Under the pieces are notes generated by a model. The model was given only the letters and a program-made list of their open reading frames with translations, searched no databases and had not been told where the DNA came from. Shown here one piece after another: positions 8,194 to 19,297 of a stretch of DNA of 64,000 nt. Origin of the DNA: Gp6-AA45 sp035652075 (GTDB lineage: Bacteria > Acidobacteriota > Vicinamibacteria > Vicinamibacterales > CAVVIG01); the NCBI GenBank assembly GCA_035652075.1, contig DASREL010000227.1:1-64000 (forward strand), read 5' to 3'. A program made the translations under genes and the position numbers. How positions within the stretch are numbered: position 1 is the first letter of the stretch; each line of letters begins with the position of its first letter.

Positions 8194-9807
8194 TTATCGT
8201 TTCTCGGTCGGCAGCGGGTTACCGTTCGCGTCACACGGCACCGAGCTCAGGAACTTCGCGCCGGGGTTCGCGGCGATCTGCGCTTCGGTCGGCGCGCCGA
8301 CGCCGCACTGCGTATACGCCTGCGCGTACGAGGAGTTGACGCGCATCACGATGTGCTGCACCGACGTTTCGAGGCGGCGCAGGAACGGCGTCGGGTAGAG
8401 GCCCATCCACACCGCGAGAATCAACAGCGGCGCGAACGTCGCGAACTCGCGCTGATTCAGATCCAGCAGCCGCTCGTTCTTCGGATTCTCGATCTTGCCG
8501 AACATCGTCCGCTGATAGAGATACAGCATGTAGGCGGCGCCCAGGACGACGCCGCTTCCGGCGAAGAGCGCCCAGATCTTGTTGGCGACGAACACGCCCT
8601 GCAGGATCAGGAACTCGCCGATGAAGCCGTTCAGCGCCGGCAGTCCGATCGACGACATCGTCATGATCAGGAAGATCGCGGCGTACACCGGCATCACCTT
8701 CGAGAGACCGCCGTACTCGGAAATCTCACGGGTGTGGCGGCGCTCGTACACGATGCCGACGATCAAGAAGAGCGCGCCGGTCGAGATGCCGTGATTGAGC
8801 TGCTGCACGATGCTGCCGGTGATGCCGACGGGATTGAGCGCGAACATGCCGAGCATCACCATCGCCATGTGGCTGACGGATGAGTACGCGACGAGCCGCT
8901 TCCAGTCCTTCTGCGCGAGCGCGACGAGCGCGCCGTACACGATGCCGATGATCGAGAGAACGACGATCATCGGGACGAAATGCCGCGACGCATCGGGCAG
9001 GATCGGGAGCGAGAAGCGCAGGAAGCCGTAGGTCCCCATCTTCAGCAGGACGGCTGCCAGAATCACCGAGCCGGCCGTCGGCGCATCGGTGTGCGCGTCG
9101 GGCAGCCACGTGTGGAACGGGAACATCGGCACCTTGATCGCGAAGCCGAGGAAGAACGCGAGGAAGATCCACCACTGCAGGTTGAACGGCAGCGACAGCT
9201 TGTGGAACACCGTCACGTCGAACGTATACACGCCCGTCACGCTGTGGTTGTAGAAGTAGAGCGCGAGGATGCCGAGCAGCATCACGACGCTGCCGACCAG
9301 CGTGTAGAGGAAGAACTTGATCGCCGAGTAGAGCCGGTTCGCGCTGCCCCAGATGCCGATGAGGAAATACATCGGCACGAGCATGACTTCCCAGAACAGG
9401 AAGAACAGCAGGAAGTCGAGCGACATGAACGCGCCCAGCATGCCGGTCTGCAGCACGAGCAGGAAGATGTAGTACTCCTTCACGCGCTCGGTGATGGCCG
9501 TCCACGACGACAGCACGGCGATGAACCCCATCATCGTCGTGAGCAGGATCAGCAGCACGCTCAAGCCGTCGACGCCGAGGAAGTAGTCGGCGCCGACCGA
9601 CGGAATCCACGGTGCGCGCTCGACGAGCTGGAATTCCGCGTTCGACGGGTTGTACCAGAACCAGAGCGGAATCGAGATGATGAAGCCGGCGAACGCGGTG
9701 AGGTTCGCGATCCATTTGATCGCGTTCTCGTTCTGCTTGCTGACGAGCAGAATGAGCAGCGCACCGACGAGCGGCTCGAACAGGATGTACGAAAGATAGT
9801 GGGTCAT
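8194..9807 (-). CDS. nuoM: NADH-quinone oxidoreductase subunit M
   Basis: Second antiporter-like proton-pumping subunit of complex I, 537 residues. The start ATG at 9807 lies 2 nt after the nuoL stop. Diagnostic segments are LLFFLFWEVMLVPMYFLIG (conserved Glu), FAIKVPMFPFHTWLPDAHTD (Lys and His of the channel) and LVAYSSVSHMAMVMLG. The C-terminal 40 residues form an unusual hydrophilic tail that carries two cysteines (TQCGVG and PCDANG), absent from most NuoM proteins. It sits between nuoL and nuoN in the usual L-M-N order. Confidence 0.96.
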   Translation of the reverse strand: MTHYLSYILFEPLVGALLILLVSKQNENAIKWIANLTAFAGFIISIPLWFWYNPSNAEFQLVERAPWIPSVGADYFLGVDGLSVLLILLTTMMGFIAVLSSWTAITERVKEYYIFLLVLQTGMLGAFMSLDFLLFFLFWEVMLVPMYFLIGIWGSANRLYSAIKFFLYTLVGSVVMLLGILALYFYNHSVTGVYTFDVTVFHKLSLPFNLQWWIFLAFFLGFAIKVPMFPFHTWLPDAHTDAPTAGSVILAAVLLKMGTYGFLRFSLPILPDASRHFVPMIVVLSIIGIVYGALVALAQKDWKRLVAYSSVSHMAMVMLGMFALNPVGITGSIVQQLNHGISTGALFLIVGIVYERRHTREISEYGGLSKVMPVYAAIFLIMTMSSIGLPALNGFIGEFLILQGVFVANKIWALFAGSGVVLGAAYMLYLYQRTMFGKIENPKNERLLDLNQREFATFAPLLILAVWMGLYPTPFLRRLETSVQHIVMRVNSSYAQAYTQCGVGAPTEAQIAANPGAKFLSSVPCDANGNPLPTEKR

Positions 9808-9809
9808 AG

Positions 9810-12068
<2,259 letters not shown>

Positions 12069-12075
12069 ATCTGTT

Positions 12076-12155
12076 ATTGCGGACTGAGGATTGCGGATTG
12101 CGGATCGATTGACGATCGACAATAAATCCGCAGTCCGCAATCCTCAATCCGCAAT
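12076..12155. repeat. 80-bp heptamer hairpin (attgcgg family), nuoK-nuoL gap
   Basis: Two 30-nt arms (12076-12105 and 12126-12155) made of attgcgg/attgagg-type heptamers are inverted copies that differ at only two positions, separated by a 20-nt loop. The element fills nearly all of the 88-bp gap between the nuoK stop and the nuoL start and leaves no visible Shine-Dalgarno for nuoL. Confidence 0.85.
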
Positions 12156-12156
12156 G

Positions 12157-12459
12157 TCACGACCTCATTAAGTTCATCTCGTCAATGTTGATCGTTTCTT
12201 TGTTGCGATAGAACGCGAGGATGATCCCGAGCCCCACCGCCGCTTCGGCCGCCGCGACCGCGATGACGAAGATCGCGAACACCTGCCCGATGCCGTTCTG
12301 CAACTGCTGCGAGAACGCCACGAGGTTGATGTTGACCGCGTTCAGGATCAGCTCGATCGACATGAAGATGATGATGATGTTGCGGCGGACCATCACGCCG
12401 ACGACGCCGATCATGAACAGCGCCGCCGATAGCAACATGTAATGGGTAGAAGTGATCAT
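12157..12459 (-). CDS. nuoK: NADH-quinone oxidoreductase subunit K
   Basis: A 100-residue membrane subunit of complex I with three helices. It carries the two conserved membrane glutamates in IFMSIELILNAVNINLVAF and AAAEAAVGLGIILAFYR, part of the proton-transfer chain next to NuoJ and NuoN. Both neighbours are separated from it by heptamer-repeat hairpins: 12469-12570 upstream and 12076-12155 immediately after the stop. So it is an otherwise ordinary gene set between two repeat elements of the same family. Confidence 0.95.
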   Translation of the reverse strand: MITSTHYMLLSAALFMIGVVGVMVRRNIIIIFMSIELILNAVNINLVAFSQQLQNGIGQVFAIFVIAVAAAEAAVGLGIILAFYRNKETINIDEMNLMRS

Positions 12460-12468
12460 GAATGGTGT

Positions 12469-12570
12469 ATTGCGGATTGCGGATTGAGGATTGCGGATTT
12501 ATTGGCGATTCGCACGCCCAATCCGCAATCAATCCAATCAATCCGCATTCCGCAATCCTCAATCCTCAAT
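12469..12570. repeat. 102-bp heptamer hairpin (attgcgg family), nuoJ-nuoK gap
   Basis: The left arm (12469-12498) and the right arm (about 12521-12570) are built from attgcgg/attgagg heptamers and their complement, with a spacer of about 20 nt containing the unrelated cgattcgcacgccc. The element ends one base before the nuoJ stop codon (12572-12574) and occupies nearly the whole gap up to nuoK. Confidence 0.85.
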
Positions 12571-12571
12571 G

Positions 12572-13090
12572 TCAGAGCTCTCTCTTTGCCAGCACGATTG
12601 CGCCGATCATCGCGACCAGCAGCAGCATCGAGGCGATCTCGAACGGAATCAGGTAACTCGTATAGAGCAGCCAGCCGATCTGCTCCGTGTTGCCGCTGAC
12701 CGGCATCGCGGCCGCCGCGGGCGGCGCGATCGCTGCAGCGGGACGCGCGTAGCTGTAGACCGCAATCGCGCCGAATTCGACGAGCACCGCCGCCGCGAGG
12801 CCAAAGCCTAGCTTCGTGCGCCGATGCGGATCCGAGTGCGCCTCGGGCGGCCGCTTCAGGTTCACGAGCATCACGACGAACAGATACAAGACGACGATGC
12901 CGCCGGCGTAGACCAGGACCTGAATCGCGGCGAGAAACTGCGCGCCAAGCAGTACATACAGCGCCGCGACGAACAGAAAGTCGAGCACCAGGAAGAGCAC
13001 CGAGTGGACGGTGTCCCTCGTGCTGACGACCAGCACCGCGAAGCCGAGGATGCACGCCGAGATGAAGTAGAACGCGATTGCTTGTGCCAT
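12572..13090 (-). CDS. nuoJ: NADH-quinone oxidoreductase subunit J
   Basis: A 172-residue complex I membrane subunit with five helices. The conserved third-helix region is YAGGIVVLYLFVVMLVNL, preceded by FLAAIQVLV. The C-terminal part (residues about 95-140) contains a low-conservation Ala/Pro-rich periplasmic stretch before the last helix. The ATG directly follows the nuoH stop, without a gap. The stop codon abuts a heptamer hairpin, so this is an example of a repeat placed exactly at a gene end in an operon. Confidence 0.95.
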   Translation of the reverse strand: MAQAIAFYFISACILGFAVLVVSTRDTVHSVLFLVLDFLFVAALYVLLGAQFLAAIQVLVYAGGIVVLYLFVVMLVNLKRPPEAHSDPHRRTKLGFGLAAAVLVEFGAIAVYSYARPAAAIAPPAAAAMPVSGNTEQIGWLLYTSYLIPFEIASMLLLVAMIGAIVLAKREL

Positions 13091-14113
13091 CTAGAGCAAA
13101 GCCACTTTGACGATGCCGGTGACGATCAGATTCGCGATGGCCAACGGGATCAGCACTTTCCAGCCGATGTTCATCAGTTGGTCGTAGCGATACCGCGGCA
13201 GCGTCGCGCGGATCCAGATGAACAGGTACAGGAAGAGGAACGACTTGACCAGGAACCACGCCCAGCTCGGGACGTAGTAGAGGAAATGCAGCGCCGCGGT
13301 GTTCGGAAACGGCGGCAGCCATCCTCCGAGGAACAGCGTCGTCACCACCGACGACACGACGATCATGTTCGCGTATTCCGCGAGGAAGAACAGCGCGAAG
13401 CGCATGCCGCTGTATTCGGTGTGGAAGCCGCCGGTCAGCTCCTGCTCCGCTTCGGGCAAGTCGAACGGCGCGCGATTGGTTTCGGCCAGACCGCCGATCA
13501 AGACGATGACGAACGCGACCGGCTGCAGGAACACGAACCACGCGTGCTGGTTGTACTGCGCGTTGACGATGCCGACCATGCTGAGCGTGCCGGCCATCAT
13601 GATCACGCTGACCAGCGTCAGCGTGACGGCGACTTCGTACGAGATCAGCTGCGCCGACGCGCGCAAGCTCGCGAGCAGCGGATATTTGCTGTTCGACGAG
13701 TAGCCCGCGAGGATGATGCCGTAGACGCCGACCGACGCGACCGACACGATGTAAAGCAGACCGACGTTGATGTCGGTGATGTAGAGCGTCACCGACCGGC
13801 CGAACAATTTGATCGTCGGTCCGAACGGGATGACCGCGTACACGATCAGCGCCGGCACCATCGAGATGATTGGGGCGGCCGTGAAGACCCACCGATCCGC
13901 GCGGACCGGCGTGATGTCTTCCTTGATCATCAGCTTGATCGCGTCGGCGACCGGCTGCAGCACGCCGTAAGGACCGACGCGCATCGGGCCGAGTCGCGAC
14001 TGCGCCCACGCGATGACTTTGCGCTCGAGCAGCACCATGTAGGTGACCGCGACGAGCGTCGCGTTGAGCACGATCACGATCTTCAGCAGCGGAATGACGA
14101 GTTGATCGATCAC
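13091..14113 (-). CDS. nuoH: NADH-quinone oxidoreductase subunit H
   Basis: Membrane subunit of complex I that forms, with NuoB and NuoD, the quinone-binding chamber; 340 residues, eight helices. Diagnostic segments are LLERKVIAWAQSRLGPMRVG, a conserved acidic loop ETNRAPFDLPEAEQELTGGF, and RATLPRYRYDQLMNIGWK. It starts with GTG in a 4-nt GTGA overlap with the nuoD stop, so translational coupling is likely. Its usual partner gene nuoI, and nuoG before it, are missing from this cluster. Confidence 0.96.
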   Translation of the reverse strand: MIDQLVIPLLKIVIVLNATLVAVTYMVLLERKVIAWAQSRLGPMRVGPYGVLQPVADAIKLMIKEDITPVRADRWVFTAAPIISMVPALIVYAVIPFGPTIKLFGRSVTLYITDINVGLLYIVSVASVGVYGIILAGYSSNSKYPLLASLRASAQLISYEVAVTLTLVSVIMMAGTLSMVGIVNAQYNQHAWFVFLQPVAFVIVLIGGLAETNRAPFDLPEAEQELTGGFHTEYSGMRFALFFLAEYANMIVVSSVVTTLFLGGWLPPFPNTAALHFLYYVPSWAWFLVKSFLFLYLFIWIRATLPRYRYDQLMNIGWKVLIPLAIANLIVTGIVKVALL

Positions 14114-15237
14114 CGGTCGACTTCTCCCAGCACGACGTCCATCGAGCCGATCAGCGCGACGACGTCCGCCACGAGGTGTCCTTTGACGAGGCGCCGCAAC
14201 CCCTGCAGGTTGCAGAACGACGGCGGCCGGACGCGAAAGCGATACGGGTTCGTCGACTTGCCGTCGCTGACGATGAAGTAGCCGAGCTCGCCTTTCGGCG
14301 ACTCGATCGCGTGGTACGTCTCACCCGCGGCCGGCTTGATCAACCGCGGCACCTTGCCGACGATCGGACCTTCGGGAATGCCCTGCGTCGCCTGCCGGAT
14401 GATGCGCAGCGACTGCCGGAACTCTTCCATCCGCACCAGGTAACGATCGTAGGTGTCGCACGCCGTCCCGATCGGCACGTCGAATTCCATTTCGTCGTAC
14501 GCCGCGTACGGTTCGTCCTTGCGCACGTCGCGCGCGACGCCCGAGCCGCGCAGCGGCGGACCGCACATGCCCAGCGCGATCGCTTCGGGACCGGAGATGA
14601 CGCCGATGCCCTTCGTGCGTTCGAGCCAGATGCGGTTGTGCGTCAGCAGCTCTTCGTACTCGTCCAGTTTCTGCGCCATGATGTCGCAGAACTCGAGCAC
14701 TTTCTTGTCCCACCCCGGCGGGATGTCCTGCGGGAGACCGCCGATGCGCATCGAGTTGTACGTGAGGCGCGCACCGCAGAACTCTTCGAAGAGATCGAGA
14801 ATCAGCTCGCGCTCGCGGAACGCGTAGAGGAACACCGTCATCGCGCCGATGTCCATCGCGTGCGTGCCGACCCACAGGCAGTGGCTCGCGATCCGCTGGA
14901 GCTCCATCAGGATCGTGCGCACGTAGCGCGCGCGGCGCGGCACTTCGAGCTGCAGCAGCTTCTCCACCGTCTCGCAGTAACCGACGTTGCTGGTCGCCGC
15001 CGCCACGTAATCCATGCGGTCGGTCAACAGCACGATCTGCGTCCAGTTGCGGTTCTCCGACAGCTTCTCGATGCCGCGGTGCAGATAGCCGATGACGACG
15101 TCGCAGTCGACGACTTTTTCGCCGTCGAGGCGCAGCACGACGCGCAGCACGCCGTGCGTGCTCGGATGCTGCGGCCCCATGTTGATCACCAGTTCGTCGG
15201 TGTCGAACATGGCGCCGTGATGAACGCTGGTATCCAT
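14110..15237 (-). CDS. nuoD: NADH-quinone oxidoreductase subunit D
   Basis: The 49-kDa-type hydrophilic subunit that lines the quinone site, 375 residues. It shows the quinone-site motif GPQHPSTHGVLR near the N-terminus, GYLHRGIEKLSENR, and the C-terminal RVRPPSFCNLQGL with a Cys that is a relic of the [NiFe]-hydrogenase ligand, ending GEVDR. The ATG overlaps the nuoC stop by 1 nt (TAATG). Neighbours are nuoC upstream and nuoH downstream, in standard order except for the absence of nuoE, F, G and I between D and H. Confidence 0.96.
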   Translation of the reverse strand: MDTSVHHGAMFDTDELVINMGPQHPSTHGVLRVVLRLDGEKVVDCDVVIGYLHRGIEKLSENRNWTQIVLLTDRMDYVAAATSNVGYCETVEKLLQLEVPRRARYVRTILMELQRIASHCLWVGTHAMDIGAMTVFLYAFRERELILDLFEEFCGARLTYNSMRIGGLPQDIPPGWDKKVLEFCDIMAQKLDEYEELLTHNRIWLERTKGIGVISGPEAIALGMCGPPLRGSGVARDVRKDEPYAAYDEMEFDVPIGTACDTYDRYLVRMEEFRQSLRIIRQATQGIPEGPIVGKVPRLIKPAAGETYHAIESPKGELGYFIVSDGKSTNPYRFRVRPPSFCNLQGLRRLVKGHLVADVVALIGSMDVVLGEVDR

Positions 15238-16163
15238 TACTCGATTTCCGATTCTTCTTTGGCCTGGCGCAGCTTCAACCAGTCCAGCGGATTTTCCATC
15301 AGCAGCTCACCCGGTCCTTCGAGCGGGTAGTCCTTGCGCTGCGGAAATCCTTGCCAATCCTCGGGCATCAAAATGCGGCGGCGATCCGGATGTCCGGTGA
15401 AGTTGACGCCGAACATGTCGTAGACCTCGCGCTCGAGCCAGTTCGCAGCCGGCCACACCGACGTCATCGACGCGACCGGCGTCGTCTCGCCCGCGCGCAC
15501 TTTCAGGCGGACGCGATGGCGCAGCCGCGTCGAATACAACATGTAAATCACGTCGAAACGGCCTTCGGCGGTCCGCGGCGGCCAGTCGGACGCGGTGAGA
15601 TCCGACAGATAGTCGAACTGCGCGTCGGTGGCGGACTGCAGATGGCGCGCGACCGCTTCGAGCTTGTCGACGGCGACGATGATCGTCCAGTCGCCGAGAT
15701 AGAGGCTGAGCGCCGTGACGGCTCCGGGGATCGCACTCTGCAGCGACGCGATGAACGCCGGCGCGACCGCATCGGCTGGCGGTGCCGGTTCGACCGGGCC
15801 TGTCGGCGCCGCGGCTTTTGGCGCGTGCTCGGCCGCCGGCGGTTTCGCTGCCGGCGCGGCCGGTTTGGGCGCCGCCGCGGCTGGCGCTGCCGGCTTCGCC
15901 ACCGGCGGCTTCGCAGGCGCGGTCGGCTGACCGGTGGCCGAACTCGTTTCGCTGGTCGTCGCGGTCACCGCGGCTTCCGGATTTGCCGGCTTCGGCGCTG
16001 GCGGTTCAGCGCGCGGCGTACCGACTGGCGCCGCCGATGCACCGGCACCCGGCGCGTCGGTCCGCGAGACCTCGCCTTTGAGCGGCTCGGCCGGCGCGGA
16101 ACTCGCGGGTTTGTCCGCCGCAGCTTCGGGGGGTGTCGGCGGTTTCTGCGCCTCGTCTGACAT
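15237..16163 (-). CDS. nuoC: NADH-quinone oxidoreductase subunit C with long Pro/Ala-rich N-terminus
   Basis: The 30-kDa-type subunit of the peripheral arm. The recognisable NuoC fold occupies about residues 135-308, with the family signature LEREVYDMFGVNFTGHPDRR and then RILMPEDWQGFPQRKDYP. The first roughly 130 residues are an Ala/Pro/Lys-rich low-complexity region (AKPPVAKPAAPAAAAPKPA and similar) that is almost certainly disordered. NuoC is normally about 170-220 residues. No internal start with a ribosome binding site was seen near the conserved domain. nuoA lies directly upstream and nuoD downstream, with nuoB missing. Confidence 0.93.
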   Translation of the reverse strand: MSDEAQKPPTPPEAAADKPASSAPAEPLKGEVSRTDAPGAGASAAPVGTPRAEPPAPKPANPEAAVTATTSETSSATGQPTAPAKPPVAKPAAPAAAAPKPAAPAAKPPAAEHAPKAAAPTGPVEPAPPADAVAPAFIASLQSAIPGAVTALSLYLGDWTIIVAVDKLEAVARHLQSATDAQFDYLSDLTASDWPPRTAEGRFDVIYMLYSTRLRHRVRLKVRAGETTPVASMTSVWPAANWLEREVYDMFGVNFTGHPDRRRILMPEDWQGFPQRKDYPLEGPGELLMENPLDWLKLRQAKEESEIE

Positions 16164-16168
16164 CTACT

Positions 16169-16525
16169 CTAGACCCACTCGAGCGCGCCCTTTTGCCAGG
16201 CGTAGTAATAGCCGACGACCAGGATGAAGATGAACACGATCATCTCGATGAGGCCGAACAGCATCAGCTTGTTGAAGATCACCGCCCACGGAAACATGAA
16301 GACGGTCTCGACGTCGAAAATCACGAACAGCATCGCGACGAGGTAGTAGCGGATGCTGTAGCGATCGCGCGCGTCGGTCGACGGCTCGATGCCGCATTCG
16401 TACGGTTCGAGCTTGACTTTGTTGTACTTAGCCGGATGCAGCAGGCTCGAAAACACGATTGTGAAAATCGCGAAACCTGTCGCGACGGCGACGAAGATGG
16501 CAATCGGAATGTATGCAGAAAGCAT
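16169..16525 (-). CDS. nuoA: NADH-quinone oxidoreductase subunit A
   Basis: A three-helix complex I subunit, 118 residues from the ATG at 16525, which gives MLSAYIPIAIFVAVATG, a normal NuoA beginning. An ATG at 16576 would add 17 polar residues (MSESACDINPLASPRR) and cannot be excluded. The family signature YECGIEPSTDARDRYSIRYY and FVIFDVETVFMFPWA are present. It is the first gene of the nuo group, divergent from the heme operon. In most genomes nuoB follows; here nuoC follows after 5 nt. Confidence 0.94.
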   Translation of the reverse strand: MLSAYIPIAIFVAVATGFAIFTIVFSSLLHPAKYNKVKLEPYECGIEPSTDARDRYSIRYYLVAMLFVIFDVETVFMFPWAVIFNKLMLFGLIEMIVFIFILVVGYYYAWQKGALEWV

Positions 16526-16624
16526 GAGGCGACGTGGGCTGGCCAGCGGGTTTATATCACACGCCGACTCGCTCATGCAATTTCCCGCAAGTCACAGATT
16601 TCAAACCGCTTTGACCCTTTGCGC

Positions 16625-16630
16625 TATACT
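16625..16630 (+). promoter_or_regulatory. TATACT -10-like element, 6 nt before the ATG
   Basis: TATACT sits 6 nt upstream of the ATG of the first gene of the heme operon. No Shine-Dalgarno lies between them and no clear -35 is seen. Transcription from this hexamer would begin at or near the ATG, giving a leaderless message. Confidence 0.5.
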
Positions 16631-16636
16631 GGATTG

Positions 16637-17554
16637 ATGACGCCTCGGCAATTCTGGCGAGTCGTGCCGATTCTCGTTTCCTTCGTCGCGCTGGCCGCGT
16701 CCCACGCCTCCGCCCAGCCCAACGAGAAGTCGATGTACGTGAGCGTCGTCGATCAAAACGGCGCGCCGGTCGAAGGCTTGAGCAACGCGGACTTCATCAT
16801 CCGCGAGGACAACGTCGCCCGCGAAGTGCTGCGCGTCGTGCCGGCGACACAGCCGATGGACATCGCGCTCCTCGTCGACACCAGCCAGCAGGCCCGCAAC
16901 GATATTTCGCAGATGCGCCAGGCGCTGCCGACCTTTGTCGACCTGATGACGAAGCCGAACGACGCCGGCCGCAAGAATCAGATCGCCATCGTCGCCTTCG
17001 GCGAGCGGCCGACGATCTTCACCGAATACACGTCGGATCCGGCGCCGCTGAAGAAAGGCATCGACCGCATCTGGGCGATGCAGGGCGCCGGCGCGTACTT
17101 CGTCGATGCAATCGGCGAGGTCGTTCAAGGCTTCAAGAAACGTGAAGCGGCGCGCCCCGTCATCGTCGCCGTCGTCGTCGAAGGGCAGGAGCTGAGCTAC
17201 CGGCAATACGACCAGGTGCTGCCGCAACTGAAAGACGCCGACGCGCCGCTCTACGCGTTGATGCTCGGCGCGCCGCGCGACGGCACGAGCGACGAAGCGC
17301 GCAGCCGATCCATCGTGCTCGATCGCGGGACGGCGGAAACCGGCGGCGTGCGCGAACAGTTGCTGACCAGCATGGCGCTCGGCGCCAAACTGAAGCAGCT
17401 CGCCGACCAACTCACCCACCAGTACGTCGTCACGTACGCGCGACCGCAGTCGCTGATTCCGCCCGAGCACATCACGGTGACGGCCGCCAAGCCGGCCCTG
17501 ATCGCGCGCGGCACGCCAGTCAAGGACTCGAAACCGGATCAAAGAAAACCGTGA
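16637..17554 (+). CDS. Secreted VWFA-related protein (degenerate MIDAS)
   Basis: A 305-residue protein with an N-terminal signal peptide (FVALAASHASAQ), a short N-terminal domain (MYVSVVDQNGAPVEGLSNAD) and a von Willebrand A fold from about residue 75. This architecture is the VWFA-related family expanded in Acidobacteria. The metal-site motif is DTSQQ rather than DxSxS, so cation binding may be lost. It overlaps the next, better conserved paralogue by 4 nt (GTGA). Role unknown; as first genes of a heme operon the pair may serve the envelope rather than tetrapyrrole chemistry. Confidence 0.8.
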   Translation: MTPRQFWRVVPILVSFVALAASHASAQPNEKSMYVSVVDQNGAPVEGLSNADFIIREDNVAREVLRVVPATQPMDIALLVDTSQQARNDISQMRQALPTFVDLMTKPNDAGRKNQIAIVAFGERPTIFTEYTSDPAPLKKGIDRIWAMQGAGAYFVDAIGEVVQGFKKREAARPVIVAVVVEGQELSYRQYDQVLPQLKDADAPLYALMLGAPRDGTSDEARSRSIVLDRGTAETGGVREQLLTSMALGAKLKQLADQLTHQYVVTYARPQSLIPPEHITVTAAKPALIARGTPVKDSKPDQRKP

Positions 17555-18468
17555 AGCTCGCTGCATCTGTTGCTGTCCTCACGATCGCGCTCGGACTCGT
17601 CGCAGCCGCCCAGCAAGTTCCGTTTCGCGCCGGCGTCGATCTCGTCTCGCTCAACGTGTCGGCGATGGAAGGATCGAAGTACGTCACCGACCTCACGCAG
17701 GATGATTTTTCGGTCTACGAAGACGGCGTGAAGCAGGAAGTCACGTTCTTCAACAAGAGCAACCTGCCGATCGCGCTCGCGCTGCTGCTCGATACGAGCG
17801 CCAGCATGGAAACGAAACTGCAGACCGCGCAGGAAGCCGCGATCGGGTTCGCGAAGAAATTGCGCCCGCAGGATCTCGCCGAAGTGATCGACTTCGACAG
17901 CCGCGTCGTCGTGCTGCAGAACTTCACGAACAGCGCGCCCGAGCTCGAGACGGCGATCCGCAAGACGTCGGCCGGCGGATCGACGTCGCTCTACAACGCG
18001 ATTTACATCGCGCTCAAGGATCTCAAGAAGGTCGTCGCGAAGAACAGCGACGAAATTCGGCGTCAGGCGATCGTCGTGCTGTCGGACGGCGAAGACACGT
18101 CGAGCCTGCTGCCGTTCGAAGAAGTGCTGGATCTCGCCAAGCGATCCGAGACGGCGATCTACTCGATCGGGTTGCGGGCCGGCGAAGGTCCAGGCAGCTC
18201 GACCCGCGGGTTCAAGGAAGCCGAATTCGTTCTGCGGCAGTTCTCGCAGGAAACCGGCGGCCGTTCGTTCTTCCCGAACCAGCTCGCCGACTTGAACGGC
18301 GTCTACGGACAAATCGGCGACGAGCTCTCCAGCCAGTACACCGTCGGCTACACGTCACGCAACCCGAAGCGTGACGGCGCGTGGCGGCGCGTGGTCGTCC
18401 GCGTCAACCGTCCTAACGTGACCGCCCGCACGAAGCTCGGCTACTTCGCGCCGACGGCGACGCACTAA
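17551..18468 (+). CDS. Secreted VWFA-related protein (intact MIDAS)
   Basis: A paralogue of the preceding gene, also 305 residues, with a signal peptide (LTIALGLVAAAQQ), the acidobacterial-type N-terminal segment FRAGVDLVSLNVSAM...DDFSVYEDGVKQEV, and a von Willebrand A domain with an intact metal-ion-dependent adhesion motif DTSAS (residues about 88-92) and the later SDGEDTS. The C-terminus has the family ending (SSQYTVGYTSRNPKRDGAWR). It starts with GTG in a GTGA overlap. Predicted to be periplasmic or surface located and to bind a protein partner through a divalent cation; the partner is unknown. Confidence 0.85.
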   Translation: MKLAASVAVLTIALGLVAAAQQVPFRAGVDLVSLNVSAMEGSKYVTDLTQDDFSVYEDGVKQEVTFFNKSNLPIALALLLDTSASMETKLQTAQEAAIGFAKKLRPQDLAEVIDFDSRVVVLQNFTNSAPELETAIRKTSAGGSTSLYNAIYIALKDLKKVVAKNSDEIRRQAIVVLSDGEDTSSLLPFEEVLDLAKRSETAIYSIGLRAGEGPGSSTRGFKEAEFVLRQFSQETGGRSFFPNQLADLNGVYGQIGDELSSQYTVGYTSRNPKRDGAWRRVVVRVNRPNVTARTKLGYFAPTATH

Positions 18469-18469
18469 C

Positions 18470-19297
18470 GTGAATTTCGCGCCACTATTGTTCTACGTCG
18501 CGGCGATGGTCGCGTACGGGTTTCATTTCGCCCGTCGCAATGCCGTCGTCGGGCGTTCCGCGACGACACTGCTGATCTTCGGTGCGCTCGCGCACACGTT
18601 CGTCATCGGCATGATGACGATGGAGCTCGGACACGTCCCCGTCGCGGGCGCATCGCCGGCAATCTCCACTTTCGTGTGGTTGCTGGCGCTCTCGTATCTG
18701 TACACCGAGCTCACGACCGACGAGCGCGCGATGGGCGTCTTCATCCTCCCCTTCATCGTAGCGATGCAGATCCTGCCGGCTGTTCGGCCGAGCATCGGGA
18801 CGCGATCGGCCGTGCTCCAGGGACCGCTGTTCGGCGTCCACGTGTCGTCGTTGCTCTTCGCCTACGCGAGCTTCGCGCTCGCCTGCGTGATCGGCATCAC
18901 GTACATGCTGCAGTTCAAAGAGATCAAAGCAAAGCACCTCGGCTTCTTTTACACACGGCTGCCGTCGCTGCAGGTGCTCGATCGCATGAACCGGGTCGCG
19001 ACCGTCATCGGCTGGATCTTCCTGACCATCGGCATCGTCGTCGGCGTGATCTGGGCGGCGCAGGCGCGCGGCGGATACGCCGGCGATCCGCGCGTCCAGG
19101 CGATGTCCTTCCAGGATCCGAAGATCTTCGTGGCGGTGATGTGCTGGGCGGTCTATTCGTTCGACGTGTTCGCGACGCGATGGATCGGCTGGGGCGGGCG
19201 GAAGAGTGCGTACCTGTCGCTCATCGGCTTCGCGATCGTGCTCGTCAACTTCCTGCCGATCACGTATTTCCTGACCAAGAGCCACAACTTCCAATGA
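18470..19297 (+). CDS. ccsA: Cytochrome c assembly/HemX-type membrane protein (CcsA family)
   Basis: A 275-residue membrane protein with about eight helices, of the CcsA/HemX family. Members either help attach heme to c-type cytochromes or modulate glutamyl-tRNA reductase; HemX is encoded directly before hemA in many genomes, as here. The tryptophan-rich heme-handling motif of full CcsA (WGxxW) is weak: the sequence has WAAQARGGYAGDP and AVMCWAVYSF. The GTG start follows the previous stop by 1 nt, and the gene overlaps hemA in an ATGA. Context favours a HemX-like role. Confidence 0.82.
   Translation: MNFAPLLFYVAAMVAYGFHFARRNAVVGRSATTLLIFGALAHTFVIGMMTMELGHVPVAGASPAISTFVWLLALSYLYTELTTDERAMGVFILPFIVAMQILPAVRPSIGTRSAVLQGPLFGVHVSSLLFAYASFALACVIGITYMLQFKEIKAKHLGFFYTRLPSLQVLDRMNRVATVIGWIFLTIGIVVGVIWAAQARGGYAGDPRVQAMSFQDPKIFVAVMCWAVYSFDVFATRWIGWGGRKSAYLSLIGFAIVLVNFLPITYFLTKSHNFQ

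Noticed and set aside
7099..8883. 594-codon open frame on the plus strand
   Set aside because: It runs antisense through nuoN and nuoM, which are certain genes, and its protein is rich in Arg, His and Gln with no recognisable domain.
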